Below are positions 1 to 8,613 of a stretch of DNA of 64,000 bases, one piece after another. Origin of the DNA: Pseudoalteromonas tunicata (GTDB lineage: Bacteria; Pseudomonadota; Gammaproteobacteria; Enterobacterales; Alteromonadaceae); the NCBI RefSeq assembly GCF_002310815.1, contig NZ_CP011032.1, forward strand, positions 2,396,001 to 2,460,000. Direction: 5' to 3'. The notes below the pieces were generated by a model. That model ran no database searches and was not told where the DNA came from. It saw nothing but the letters and a program-made list of their open reading frames with translations. A program made the position numbers and the translations under genes. The first letter of the stretch is position 1. Each line of letters begins with the position of its first letter.

Positions 1-390
1 TATCAAAGCTCACGCCGATGCCAACAATTCCCCCTTAAATCAAACCTGAAAAAATAGATTTGATGAATAATGCGCGACAGGAAGTCGAGCAAGCCATGCT
101 AAGGGATGGATGCCGCCTCATGGCGGTTATGGTTCACATCAAATGTATTTTTGAACTGTCGTTTGCCTATTTTTTGAAAATCTGGGGTGCCAAGGGGAGA
201 CCGGCGCTAGCCTACCCTTGACTGCCGTTGCCAGTGCGACAACAACAATGCTAATTTAAAAAGCGGTTTTTAAAACTAAACACAGTTATTGATTTGAAAA
301 CGGCTTTTTAAAAGCTGTCGGGCTAAAGCCCAACCTTCAAAACCGGCCAAGCTTTGCTCGCCTTCGCAAGCAGGCTTGCACCTACGATAA
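1..390 (+). repeat. Dispersed ~400-bp non-coding repeat, copy 1
   Basis: This gene-free stretch aligns with 19385-19820 over most of its length. Shared blocks include GCCGATGCCAACAATTCCCC near the start, a central part with CATGGC-type inverted motifs, AACAATGCTAATTTAAAAAG near 245-262, and a hairpin around GTCGGGCTAAAGCCC. It ends in a short hairpin repeat at 343-386. No convincing reading frame is present. It is a species-level intergenic repeat of unknown origin; 391-540 shows nothing more than the leader of the next gene. Confidence 0.6.
343..386 (+). repeat. Short hairpin repeat (GCTCGCCTTCGCAAGCAGGC type)
   Basis: A roughly 40-bp unit containing GCTCGCCTTCGCAAGCAGGC followed by TTGCACCTAC. 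The same unit occurs at 19003-19045, 19341-19380 and 19781-19820 in this orientation, and at 13431-13464 and 14950-14990 in the reverse orientation. It can fold on itself through GCCT/AGGC and GCGAGC/GCTCGC pairs. It behaves like a REP-type intergenic repeat. Confidence 0.65.
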
Positions 391-540
391 AATCAAAAGC
401 TTGTACCCACAACACCAGTACCCATCGCAGATTTTATACAAAATATCCCACTGCCATTGCCTAAAGCGCAGTGCGCCTTTAAGCTAGATGCTTGAATCTT
501 TCTCTTTTTTCAATTCATCAATTAATTCAAAGGCAAATAC

Positions 541-1476
541 ATGACTCAAGTTTCGACAATTGGCACTTCTGGTGTGAAATGGGGCGATAGCGAAAAACAG
601 CAATGGTTAGCGTTACAAGCGGTTAAACGCAGTTATTTTGCTGATGTGGTGAGCCAAATTGACGCACTGGGGAGTGAGTTTTCGGTCGAACAATATGGTC
701 AGCTGTGCTATCCCGAGCTTGCACCTGCAACCACTGAATATCCGTTATTTGTGCTCAAACCAAAAAGCTGGCAAACCGATAAACCGACTGTATTAGTCAC
801 CGGTGGTGTGCATGGCTACGAAACCAGTGGCGTGCATGGTGCGCTCGCGTTTGCCAAAACCGCAGCAGCGCAGTACAGCCAAGCATTTAACTTGGTTATT
901 GCGCCCTGTGTTAGCCCGTGGGGTTATGAAACCATCAATCGTTGGAATCCAACAGCAACAGACCCAAATCGCTCGTTTTATGCCAATAGCCCAGCGCAAG
1001 AGTCGGCTGCGCTAATGAAAATGGTCAATGAGTTAGGTGTTGAATTACTCGCACATTTTGATTTACACGAAACAACCGACTCCGATAATACTGAATTTCG
1101 CCCTGCTCTTGCTGCGCGTGATGCACAGACCCATGATAACTGGAATATTCCTGATGGTTTTTATTTAGTGGGCGATAGCGAAAACCCACAAGCTGAGTTT
1201 CAAGCGGCCATTATTAACGCCGTTGCGACGGTCACGCACATTGCCCCTGCTGACGAAAACGGCGAAATTATTGGCGCGCCACTTGAGCAATTAGGTGTGA
1301 TTAATTATGCCAAAACAAAGCTGGGTTTATGCGGCGGTTTAAGCAATGCAATGTATAAAACCACCACCGAAGTTTACCCGGATAGCGCAACGGCAACTCC
1401 GCAAGAATGCATTGCAGCGCAAGTCATGGTGATCACCAGCGGGCTTGACTTTATATTGGCGCAACATAACGCTTAA
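541..1476 (+). CDS. M14-family zinc carboxypeptidase-like protein
   Basis: A 311-residue cytoplasmic protein of the M14 metallopeptidase / succinylglutamate desuccinylase fold. The zinc site is visible as H91-x-x-E94 in the motif GGVHGYETSG, with H176 in HFDLHETTD as the third ligand. The DPNRSF motif (R144) matches the substrate-carboxylate arginine region of the family, and a C-terminal TTTEVYP supplies the likely catalytic Glu. There is no signal peptide, so it probably trims or deacylates small intracellular peptides or amino-acid conjugates; the substrate cannot be read from the sequence. It stands alone, with a terminator behind it and a converging neighbour. Confidence 0.8.
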   Translation: MTQVSTIGTSGVKWGDSEKQQWLALQAVKRSYFADVVSQIDALGSEFSVEQYGQLCYPELAPATTEYPLFVLKPKSWQTDKPTVLVTGGVHGYETSGVHGALAFAKTAAAQYSQAFNLVIAPCVSPWGYETINRWNPTATDPNRSFYANSPAQESAALMKMVNELGVELLAHFDLHETTDSDNTEFRPALAARDAQTHDNWNIPDGFYLVGDSENPQAEFQAAIINAVATVTHIAPADENGEIIGAPLEQLGVINYAKTKLGLCGGLSNAMYKTTTEVYPDSATATPQECIAAQVMVITSGLDFILAQHNA

Positions 1477-1524
1477 GTTTTAGATCTTACCCTTAAGGTC
1501 TTAAACGCTTAATCTTAGAACACA

Positions 1525-1549
1525 GGGCGCTATTGCAAGCGCCCTTTTT
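1525..1549. terminator. Intrinsic terminator between convergent genes
   Basis: GGGCGC and GCGCCC pair across an 8-nt loop and are followed by TTTTT. It serves the M14 peptidase gene on the plus strand and lies just past the stop of the minus-strand GH94 fragment. Confidence 0.8.
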
Positions 1550-1555
1550 GCTCAG

Positions 1556-2740
1556 TTACTTCGCCCATTTTAAGCTGACTTGTAATTGATGTGTGCCACC
1601 ATCAAGGGGCACGGTTACTTTGTGGTCTTGGCATTGTAATTTAACCCCATCGAGCTCGGCGCATATTTCGTTTTTCTTACCAGTGGTGTGTTGTTCCACA
1701 GTGACTTTATAAGCGGTATTTTGCACAAAAATACTGGCCTCAAACCCTGGCCACTTCGCAGGAATACACGGCGCAATCATTAAATTATCGCCCTCGCGGG
1801 TAATGCCTAAAATTCCTTCGACGGCTGCGCGGTGCATCCAACTTGCCGCACCCGTGGACCACGTCCAGCCGCCGCGCCCAACATAGGGTGCGACTGAATA
1901 CACATCTGCCGCCAATACATAAGGTTCAACTTTATAAGTATGTGCTGCACTTGGGCTATTTGAATGGTTAATGGGGTTGAGCATGGCAAATAAATCACAG
2001 GCTTTTTTACCTTCGCCCAGTTGGGTGTAAGCTAAAATATTCCACATTGCAGCATGGCTATATTGCCCGCCATTTTCACGCAGCCCCGGTGGATACCCTT
2101 TAATATAACCTGGGTTATGACTGGTATGATCAAACGGGGGCGTAAACAATAACGATAATTTCTGCTCGGGTTTAATCACCCAATGCTCTACCGACTGCAT
2201 GGCTATTTTCCCCCGCTCAACGTCGCCCTGTTGCGATAAAATGGCCCAAGACTGGGCGATGGCGTCAATTCTACATTCATCATTATTAACGGAGCCCAAC
2301 CAACTGCCATCATCAAAACTGGCGCGACGATACCATTTACCATCCCACGCATTAGCTTCAATGGCTTGTTTTACCGTTTGGGCATGTGCACGCCATGCGC
2401 TGGCTCGCTGCTGCGCACTGAGGTGAGTTTCAAGCCCCGTAACGTGGCGCGTTTCTTGTAAATCTGCTTCGGGCGTGCGTTTATCAGCCAGTGGCGCAAA
2501 AAGCGTAATGGTGCGAATGAGCAACCAACCTAACCAGACACTTTCACCACGGCCCGCTTCGCCCACACGGTTCATGCCATCGTTCCAATCACCGGTGCCC
2601 ATTAACGGCAAACCATGTTGGCCAGTTAGCGCTATGGTTTGTTCAAGCGCTCGGGCGCAATGCTCAAACAAAGTAGCGGATTTGTCGCTGATCGGAGCGG
2701 CGAATAGGATGCGCCTTTTTAGACTGTTCACTATCGGCAA
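1556..2740 (-). pseudogene. GH94 cyclic beta-1,2-glucan synthase C-terminal fragment
   Basis: The 394 codons encode only the second half of a GH94 phosphorylase-type (alpha/alpha)6 barrel. The closest known architecture is the C-terminal domain of cyclic beta-1,2-glucan synthase (NdvB/ChvB type). Diagnostic stretches are LPLMGTGDWNDGMNRVG (catalytic Asp in GDWND, about residue 54), GYIKGYPPGLRENGGQYSHA, and EPYVLAADVY followed by GRGGWTWSTGAASWMHRA. Homology begins at about residue 18 (SDKSATLFEHC). The first residues come from a different frame at the join with the upstream SHOCT gene, and the roughly 2,400 residues of transmembrane, glycosyltransferase and first GH94 parts are missing. I read it as the stump of a deleted gene; an independent small enzyme cannot be excluded because the remaining frame is intact. 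Confidence 0.8.
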
Positions 2741-2963
2741 TATCTAATTTTATTTTAGCAAACTCGGCTTGCTCAATATCACCACGGGCATAGCGTTCGT
2801 TTAATAAATCAAGCGCGGTTTTTTGCAGGTGTAAACCATGACGTTGGTTAGAACGATAACTGTAAAACCAGTGACCAAAATTAGAAAGGAGCAAAAAAAA
2901 AACCCCAAACCACAAAAACCAACCCCAAATAAAATACCAATCATTCCAATAACCATGTGCCAT
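2664..2963 (-). CDS. SHOCT-domain small membrane protein with altered tail
   Basis: Starts at the ATG at 2963 behind a good AGGAGG ribosome-binding site. Residues ~8-32 form one very hydrophobic segment rich in Trp and Phe. Residues ~47-72 (LDLLNERYARGDIEQAEFAK) are a typical SHOCT domain, the short C-terminal helical module found on small bacterial membrane proteins. Such proteins normally end soon after this motif. Here another ~25 residues follow that are read out of frame through the GH94 fragment, so the natural stop was lost in a deletion. Function of the family is unknown. Confidence 0.7.
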   Translation of the reverse strand: MAHGYWNDWYFIWGWFLWFGVFFLLLSNFGHWFYSYRSNQRHGLHLQKTALDLLNERYARGDIEQAEFAKIKLDIADSEQSKKAHPIRRSDQRQIRYFV

Positions 2964-3262
2964 AACACCCTCCTTTGTAAACCATAAAATCTGGTGACAT
3001 TATCTGTCTTGATCAAAGTGTATTAGTGCTTTGTTAATTTCTCTGTTCGTTATCGCACGGTAAAACGTTTTGAATTTTGGTCCTAATAACGTAAATGTCT
3101 TAACAACATTTTTATACTGCATGGCCTAACCTTGAGTACCTATATTAAATACAATTATCTAAAACTCCTTGCATCGCATTTAAATCTCAGTAGACTGCCC
3201 CCACATTGATTTTTAAGCTCAATGATGGGCTTATTTTTTCAAAAACGATTTTTTAGGTGGTT

Positions 3263-3745
3263 ATGAAAGCAGTTTGGCAGGCTTTAAGCGTAATTTTGGT
3301 GGTGATGGCCTTGTTCTTTAGTGAACAAGCAAGCGATCGCACGCCACTTGAACATGCTTTTAGTACTGATTTTGCCAGCCAATTGCAAAGCCACTATAAA
3401 CACAGCGAAGCGCTGCCAGAGTTACAACTTAACCAAGCAGCCAGCCAGCATTTTTTTGTTGATTTACCAGACTTTAGTGATGAGTTGCACACCTTAAGCC
3501 TTGCACCGCTGGTTAATCCGACTAATCCCGCATTATTTTTGTATCCTAGCCAAATCAACCCGATTTACTGGTTAGTGATTGAGTTTTTTATTTGGGTATT
3601 TAGCCTTGTTGCTATGCTCAGCCTAATTAGCCACCGACCGATTGTGCTGTGGTTTATTCATATTTATAGCTCGGCAAAATCACGCATTAGTGGTTGGCAA
3701 GAGTCAAATCTTCAATACTGCGGTTGCAATCGCCACTTCGCATAA
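3263..3745 (+). CDS. Hypothetical membrane protein upstream of secD
   Basis: About 160 residues. The ATG at 3263 is chosen over the GTG at 3257, with AGGTGG directly in front. A hydrophobic N-terminal segment (VILVVMALFF) may be a signal peptide or anchor. A polar 70-90-residue stretch follows, then a second hydrophobic pair (YWLVIEFFIWVFSLVAMLSL) near residues 118-140, and a short tail ending YCGCNRHFA. I recognise no family. It lies about 135 bp ahead of secD on the same strand and may be co-transcribed. Confidence 0.5.
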   Translation: MKAVWQALSVILVVMALFFSEQASDRTPLEHAFSTDFASQLQSHYKHSEALPELQLNQAASQHFFVDLPDFSDELHTLSLAPLVNPTNPALFLYPSQINPIYWLVIEFFIWVFSLVAMLSLISHRPIVLWFIHIYSSAKSRISGWQESNLQYCGCNRHFA

Positions 3746-3880
3746 CTCTCTTTTTTAATTAATTTTTATGCCTACCTAACCCTAGTTAGGCCCAATTAAT
3801 CGTGCTTTACCTGTACCCATTTACCTTAACGATTTAGCAAATCGCGGGTAATACAGGTTAGCGTTTAAAAGAGATGTATT

Positions 3881-5746
3881 ATGAACAAAAATTCGACCCA
3901 ATTTGCCCAACAGGCGAATTCGCCGCGCCCACAGCCTGCCAAAAAAGCACGCTTGGTGCCGACGTTAATGATGATTTTTACGTTAGTGGTGATGGCGTTA
4001 TGCGCCTTACCCAATTTATACCCAGAACAAAATACCTTAGTGCTAAGTGCGCTTAATAATCAATTAAAGAGTGATGGAATATCCGAAATAACAGCCCCAA
4101 TGGCGATTAAAACAGCACTTGAGCAGCAAGGATTTGCAGTTAACCGTGCCAAACACACTAGCCAAAGCATTGAATTTCTGCTCGCTGAGCCAAGCCAAAA
4201 TGCAGCGGCGCTGAGCTGGTTGCAACACAACTATGCGACACAATTTACGAGCAAAATTGTCAGCCAAGCCACCAGCCCAAAGTGGTTACAAGCGCTCGGC
4301 CTTGCCCCTATCAAGTTAGGGCTTGATTTAAATGGCGGTGTATTGTTTGTACTTGAAGTTGATACCACGCAAGCGCTGCGTGAACAACTGCAAAGTGTTG
4401 AGCAACAAGCTAAATCAGTTCTTCGCAGTGAAAAAATCCGTGGCGTGACACTGACTATCGATGATGCGACCCCAGCAGAAGGCAAAGTGATGCTGGGTTT
4501 TAATGCACAGCCTACAGAGCTCAATACCCTAATTAGCCAGCTTAAACACACCTTTACCGGGCTCAGTACAAAACAAACTGAGCAATCGGTGACTTTATTT
4601 TTTACCCCCGATGCCATTCAAACGTTTCATCAACAAGTCATGCTGCAGGCAATTAGCACACTGCGTGGCCGAATTAGTGAGCTGGGTATTACCGAAGCCG
4701 TAACACAGCGCCAAGGCAGCAATAAAATTCGCGTTGAGCTACCCGGCGTGCAAGACCCAACTGCTGCAAAACGCATTATTGGTGCAACGGCATCCCTTGA
4801 TTTTCATGCCCTGCAAGAAATCGGTGGTAAACGTTTTACCATGGAAGATGGCAGCAGTATTTCTCTCAATCCTAAGGTTATTTTATCGGGGCAATACATC
4901 AAAGGCGCACAATCGAGTCGCGATGAAATGGGCAAACCTGCTGTGCAACTGCAATTAGATGCTCAAGGCGGAAAATTAATGGCTGAGTTTTCAAAACACA
5001 ATATTGGCAATCCGATGGCTACCGTGTTTTCGGAATATTTTAAAGATGCCAATGGCAACAGTGTTAAAAAAAGCAAAGTGATTAATGTCGCCACCATTAA
5101 CTCAGCGTTAGGTGCACGTTTTAGCATCACCAATATGCAAAGCCCACAAGCGGCGCAAGAACTTGCATTATTGCTGCGTGCGGGCTCGTTAATTACGCCA
5201 GTCACCATAGTACATCAACAAACCATTGGCCCAAGCCTAGGTAAAGCTAATATCGAAAACGGTTTTGCCGCTTTAGCGCTCGGTATTGCCATTACGTTTG
5301 CCTTTATGGCGCTGTGGTATCGCCGTTTGGGCATGGTTGCTAATACCGTATTATTACTCAATTTAATTTGCCTAATTGGTTTGATGTCGTTATTACCTGG
5401 CGCAGTACTCACCTTACCCGGCATTGCCGGTTTGGTACTTACCATAGGAATGGCGGTTGATACCAACGTGATTATTTTTGAACGGATAAAAGAAGAACGT
5501 GCCTTAGGTCGCAGCCCCATGATGGCGTTAGAAGCCGGTTACAACAAGGCGTTTCATTCAATCGTTGATGCCAACATCACCACCTTATTAACCGCTGTTA
5601 TTTTATATTCAATTGGTTATGGCCCAATTAAAGGCTTTGCCCTCACCTTAGGGCTTGGCATTTTAACCAGTATGTTTACGGGCGTTTTTGTTGCCAAAGC
5701 ACTGAGTTATTTAGTCTATCGCCCACGTCAAAGCCGCACTATTTGA
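3881..5746 (+). CDS. secD: Protein translocase subunit SecD (probable second copy)
   Basis: 621 residues, close to the E. coli length. TM1 lies near residues 28-46, then the large periplasmic P1 region including GLDLNGGVLFVLEVD, then five C-terminal TM segments carrying GMAVDTNVIIFERIKEE, the conserved cytoplasmic loop. With SecF it uses the proton-motive force to pull preproteins out of SecYEG on the periplasmic side. Its neighbours are unusual: tgt and yajC, which normally precede secD, are absent and a hypothetical membrane gene stands there instead. This suggests the paralogous secD2F2 pair known from several marine gammaproteobacteria. The start at 3881 has AAGAGA eight bases upstream. 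Confidence 0.9.
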   Translation: MNKNSTQFAQQANSPRPQPAKKARLVPTLMMIFTLVVMALCALPNLYPEQNTLVLSALNNQLKSDGISEITAPMAIKTALEQQGFAVNRAKHTSQSIEFLLAEPSQNAAALSWLQHNYATQFTSKIVSQATSPKWLQALGLAPIKLGLDLNGGVLFVLEVDTTQALREQLQSVEQQAKSVLRSEKIRGVTLTIDDATPAEGKVMLGFNAQPTELNTLISQLKHTFTGLSTKQTEQSVTLFFTPDAIQTFHQQVMLQAISTLRGRISELGITEAVTQRQGSNKIRVELPGVQDPTAAKRIIGATASLDFHALQEIGGKRFTMEDGSSISLNPKVILSGQYIKGAQSSRDEMGKPAVQLQLDAQGGKLMAEFSKHNIGNPMATVFSEYFKDANGNSVKKSKVINVATINSALGARFSITNMQSPQAAQELALLLRAGSLITPVTIVHQQTIGPSLGKANIENGFAALALGIAITFAFMALWYRRLGMVANTVLLLNLICLIGLMSLLPGAVLTLPGIAGLVLTIGMAVDTNVIIFERIKEERALGRSPMMALEAGYNKAFHSIVDANITTLLTAVILYSIGYGPIKGFALTLGLGILTSMFTGVFVAKALSYLVYRPRQSRTI

Positions 5747-5772
5747 TACGTTTAAATTCGAGGAGCTTAATC

Positions 5773-6726
5773 ATGTTTAAATTGTTTTTATCAACTCGCC
5801 CGCTCGCGACTAAATTACGTTTTGCTGGGCTATTTTTATCTTTATTTTTAATGCTGTTTGCCACCCTAGGGTTAGTTAAAAATGGCCTTAATTTTAGTAT
5901 TGAATTTAATGGCGGTTATATTACCGAGTTTCAGTCGCAGCAATCACTCAATGTGCCCGAAGTTCGCACCGCCATTAGTGCGCTGTTAGGTCAAGAACAG
6001 GCTGCAGGCCTAAAAGTCAGCACCGCTGATCAGCATCATTTTGTCATTAGGCAAAACTTAGATGCCGCTGGTGAAACAAACCAGCAATGGTTTAGCACAC
6101 TCAACGACACTTACCATGGTGAGCTTACTTTATTAGAAGCCAATTTTATTGGCGCGCAAGTGGGTGCAGAGTTGCTAGACCAAGGTGGAATGGCCATGTT
6201 GAGTGCCATTTTAATGGTATTAATTTACTTGGCGCTGCGTTTTGAATGGCGCTTGGCTGTGGGTGCAGTAGCGGCGTTGTTTCATGATATTTTATTGGTT
6301 TTGGGTTTATTTGCTTGGTTACAAGTTGAATTTGATTTAACGGTACTGGCCAGTATTTTAGCCATTATCGGTTACTCATTAAATGATTCGATTATTGTAG
6401 CCGACCGTTTACGTGAACTGATGCGCGCCAATTTACCTCGCGCCGAAGTTGACCCATTAGGCTGCGCCATCAATGATGCCATTACGTCAACACTCAGCCG
6501 CACCTTAATTACTTCTGGTACCACCCTTGCGACCATTGCCTCTATTTGGCTGTTAGCGGGCCCACCACTGGCTGGGTTTTCGTTAGCGCTATTTAGCGGC
6601 ATTGTGGTCGGCACCTTGTCGTCGATTTGTATTTCGGCAACATTACCGCAGTTATTTGGCCTTGATATTAATCACTACATCTTAAAAGCTGATATTGACC
6701 GAAGCGAACAGATGTTGATGCCTTAG
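5773..6726 (+). CDS. secF: Protein translocase subunit SecF
   Basis: 317 residues counted from the ATG at 5773, which has GAGGAG seven bases upstream; an in-frame TTG at 5743 lacks such a site. The N-terminal TM (FAGLFLSLFLMLFATLG) is followed by the periplasmic motif NFSIEFNGGYITEF. Five TM segments follow, containing IGYSLNDSIIVADRLREL, which corresponds to the conserved SecF TM4 motif. It forms the SecDF complex with the gene 27 bp upstream. A strong terminator follows. Confidence 0.93.
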   Translation: MFKLFLSTRPLATKLRFAGLFLSLFLMLFATLGLVKNGLNFSIEFNGGYITEFQSQQSLNVPEVRTAISALLGQEQAAGLKVSTADQHHFVIRQNLDAAGETNQQWFSTLNDTYHGELTLLEANFIGAQVGAELLDQGGMAMLSAILMVLIYLALRFEWRLAVGAVAALFHDILLVLGLFAWLQVEFDLTVLASILAIIGYSLNDSIIVADRLRELMRANLPRAEVDPLGCAINDAITSTLSRTLITSGTTLATIASIWLLAGPPLAGFSLALFSGIVVGTLSSICISATLPQLFGLDINHYILKADIDRSEQMLMP

Positions 6727-6751
6727 GTACTCTTTTTAACAAACGGCAATA

Positions 6752-6781
6752 AAAAAGGGAAATCAGCTGATTTCCCTTTTT
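6752..6781. terminator. Bidirectional intrinsic terminator
   Basis: AAAAGGGAAATCAG pairs with CTGATTTCCCTTTT with almost no loop, giving A and T runs on both sides. It can end both secDF and the converging methyltransferase gene. Confidence 0.9.
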
Positions 6782-6795
6782 ATCAAACTAAAACA

Positions 6796-7617
6796 TTACA
6801 TTTTGTTTGGTTTTATAAACTTTAATGTCATACGGTCTGATTCACCCAGTGTGGCATATTTAGCGCGGTCTTTATCACCTAACGCAAACGTTGGCGCAAG
6901 CGTCCATACGCCTTTTTCATGCTGTGCGTTATCAAGTGGGTTTGCATTAACGGCTGATTCGGCCACCAAATCAAAACCTGCGGCTTTGGCCATGCTGATC
7001 ACTATGCTTTGCTTAACATAACCCGATGGGCGATATTGCTCCGCATCAAGGTTTTCGGGTAAACGATGATCAACCACGCCAAAAATACCTCCTGGTTTTA
7101 GCGCAGTAAAAGCCGCAGCAAGAGTCGTTTTAAGGGCGTCATCGCCATTCATATAAAAGTTGTGTAAGTTACGAAAGGTCAATACCGCATCAGCACTGCC
7201 GGCAGGCGCAAGCTCAGTAGTATATTTTGGATGAAAACCCGTTAATTTGGTTTTTTCCATGCCTTTGGTATTGGCTAATTTGGCCTGATATTTAGGTAAA
7301 TTTTTATTGAAGTATTCAACATCAGTACCTGATGGAAAATGCGCTGCGTAAAATACGCCTTTATCGGCCAGCATCGGGGCTAAAATTTCGCTGTACCAAC
7401 CACCGCCAGGCCAAATTTCAACAACTGTCATGGTATCTTCAATACCAAAAAAATTCAGTGTTTGTTGTGGGTTACGAAATTCATCACGTGCTTTGTTGCT
7501 GGCACTGCGAATATCACTTTGCACCACCTCACTTACGGGTGCCGCATACACTGTGGTAGCCGCAAGTGTGGCACTTGCAAGCAAACTACAGAGCGCTAAT
7601 GAGGTTAACTTTTTCAT
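6796..7617 (-). CDS. Exported class I SAM methyltransferase-like protein (COG4798 type)
   Basis: 273 residues with a clear Sec signal peptide (residues 1-25, cleavage after VYA). The body has a Rossmann-like methyltransferase layout: VVEIWPGGGWYSEILAP is the SAM-binding glycine-rich loop, AVLTFRNLHNFY is the motif II region, and LKPGGIFGVVDHR is the post-II strand. An export signal on a SAM-type fold is odd because SAM is cytoplasmic. The family is nevertheless widespread in marine proteobacteria; the substrate is unknown. It is a single-gene unit with its own upstream region. Confidence 0.75.
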   Translation of the reverse strand: MKKLTSLALCSLLASATLAATTVYAAPVSEVVQSDIRSASNKARDEFRNPQQTLNFFGIEDTMTVVEIWPGGGWYSEILAPMLADKGVFYAAHFPSGTDVEYFNKNLPKYQAKLANTKGMEKTKLTGFHPKYTTELAPAGSADAVLTFRNLHNFYMNGDDALKTTLAAAFTALKPGGIFGVVDHRLPENLDAEQYRPSGYVKQSIVISMAKAAGFDLVAESAVNANPLDNAQHEKGVWTLAPTFALGDKDRAKYATLGESDRMTLKFIKPNKM

Positions 7618-8032
7618 TTTAGTTCCTTATTGTTATGGTTTTACGCAATGAGCAAAGACTCAATACTTTCCTGAAGATAGACGTTGCTAAAAGAGACGTT
7701 TGTTAAGTTAAAATTTCCTAAAAACTCGGTTGTATCATTTGCACTAGTGAAAAGCGATGCCTAACCATTTTGACTAAACATCTTAAATTAACATTTTAAA
7801 TTAACGTCTTGAATTAACATCACTCTCTAGGCTTTTTGTGAAAGCCAACATTTAATTATCTAACCACAGCACATGACATTTTATAAGCGCTTTGCGATTA
7901 AAATATGAACTTAAGTGCAATAATTTGTTTCAAACATGCATCCATACAGCTAAGAACGGGCAAACAGACTAAAAATTTCAACATAATGCCCAAACTCATT
8001 CCAATAATGAAAATCGAATACCAGAACCTAGA
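7618..8032. other. Intergenic, nothing recognised
   Basis: An AT-rich 415-bp stretch upstream of the exported methyltransferase gene and downstream of the Gre-like gene. A few near-repeats of a TTAAATTAACATTTT-type motif occur at 7780-7820. No supported gene, RNA or mobile element is seen. Confidence 0.5.
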
Positions 8033-8518
8033 TTAATATACCTTATCGATAGACCAAGTTTGTTTTTTACCTGCCACCATAATGGTCACTTCATCATCTA
8101 AATATTTGCCAACAAGGGCGGCACCTAAAGGCGCACTTGGGGTGATCACCGTCACTTTTTGCCCAGCTAACGTAATGATTAAGCCACCACTACAAGGGCC
8201 AAAAAACAAGGTTTGCACCACCCCCTCGTTATTGCCGAGCTGCACTAAAGCCCCAACTTTAATCGCATCATCAGGGCCAAATTCACGCAGTACTAATTGC
8301 TTATAGGCATTCATTTCTTGATGATACATCACAACTCTGCGCCCTAAACCCTCAGCCAAATAAGCCGACTCAAGCCCTAGCGTATCGTACTGGGTTTCGG
8401 CCACACTTTGCTCGTTAATCGCCCCCGCATGGGCGTTTTCAGCCCCTTCTTTAGCGATTGCTAACAACTGGCTTAATGCAGAAATAATGCTGATGATTAA
8501 TTGGTTTTTATCTAACAT
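8033..8518 (-). CDS. GreA/GreB-family transcription-elongation-factor-like protein
   Basis: 161 residues. The C-terminal part (about residues 85-160) matches the FKBP-like Gre C-terminal domain, with PSAPLGAALVGKYLDDEV corresponding to the SPIGRALLGKKVGDEV block of GreA. The N-terminal 80 residues are helical and could form the coiled coil, but the usual acidic tip is not obvious. It probably binds RNA polymerase; it may modulate pausing rather than cleave backtracked RNA. The gene is monocistronic. Confidence 0.65.
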   Translation of the reverse strand: MLDKNQLIISIISALSQLLAIAKEGAENAHAGAINEQSVAETQYDTLGLESAYLAEGLGRRVVMYHQEMNAYKQLVLREFGPDDAIKVGALVQLGNNEGVVQTLFFGPCSGGLIITLAGQKVTVITPSAPLGAALVGKYLDDEVTIMVAGKKQTWSIDKVY

Positions 8519-8613
8519 TCATCACTCATAAAATTAGAACTACTATTTTATAATTTTTTATTAAAATTAATTGGACGCATAAATTAATTTAACTATGTGC
8601 ATTTTTATATTAA

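Noticed and set aside
4064..5520. Several minus-strand frames opposite secD
   Set aside because: Shadows of the secD coding frame with no start signals or family features.
5743..5772. Upstream TTG start for SecF
   Set aside because: The ATG at 5773 has a strong GAGGAG site and matches the usual SecF N-terminus; the extension overlaps secD.
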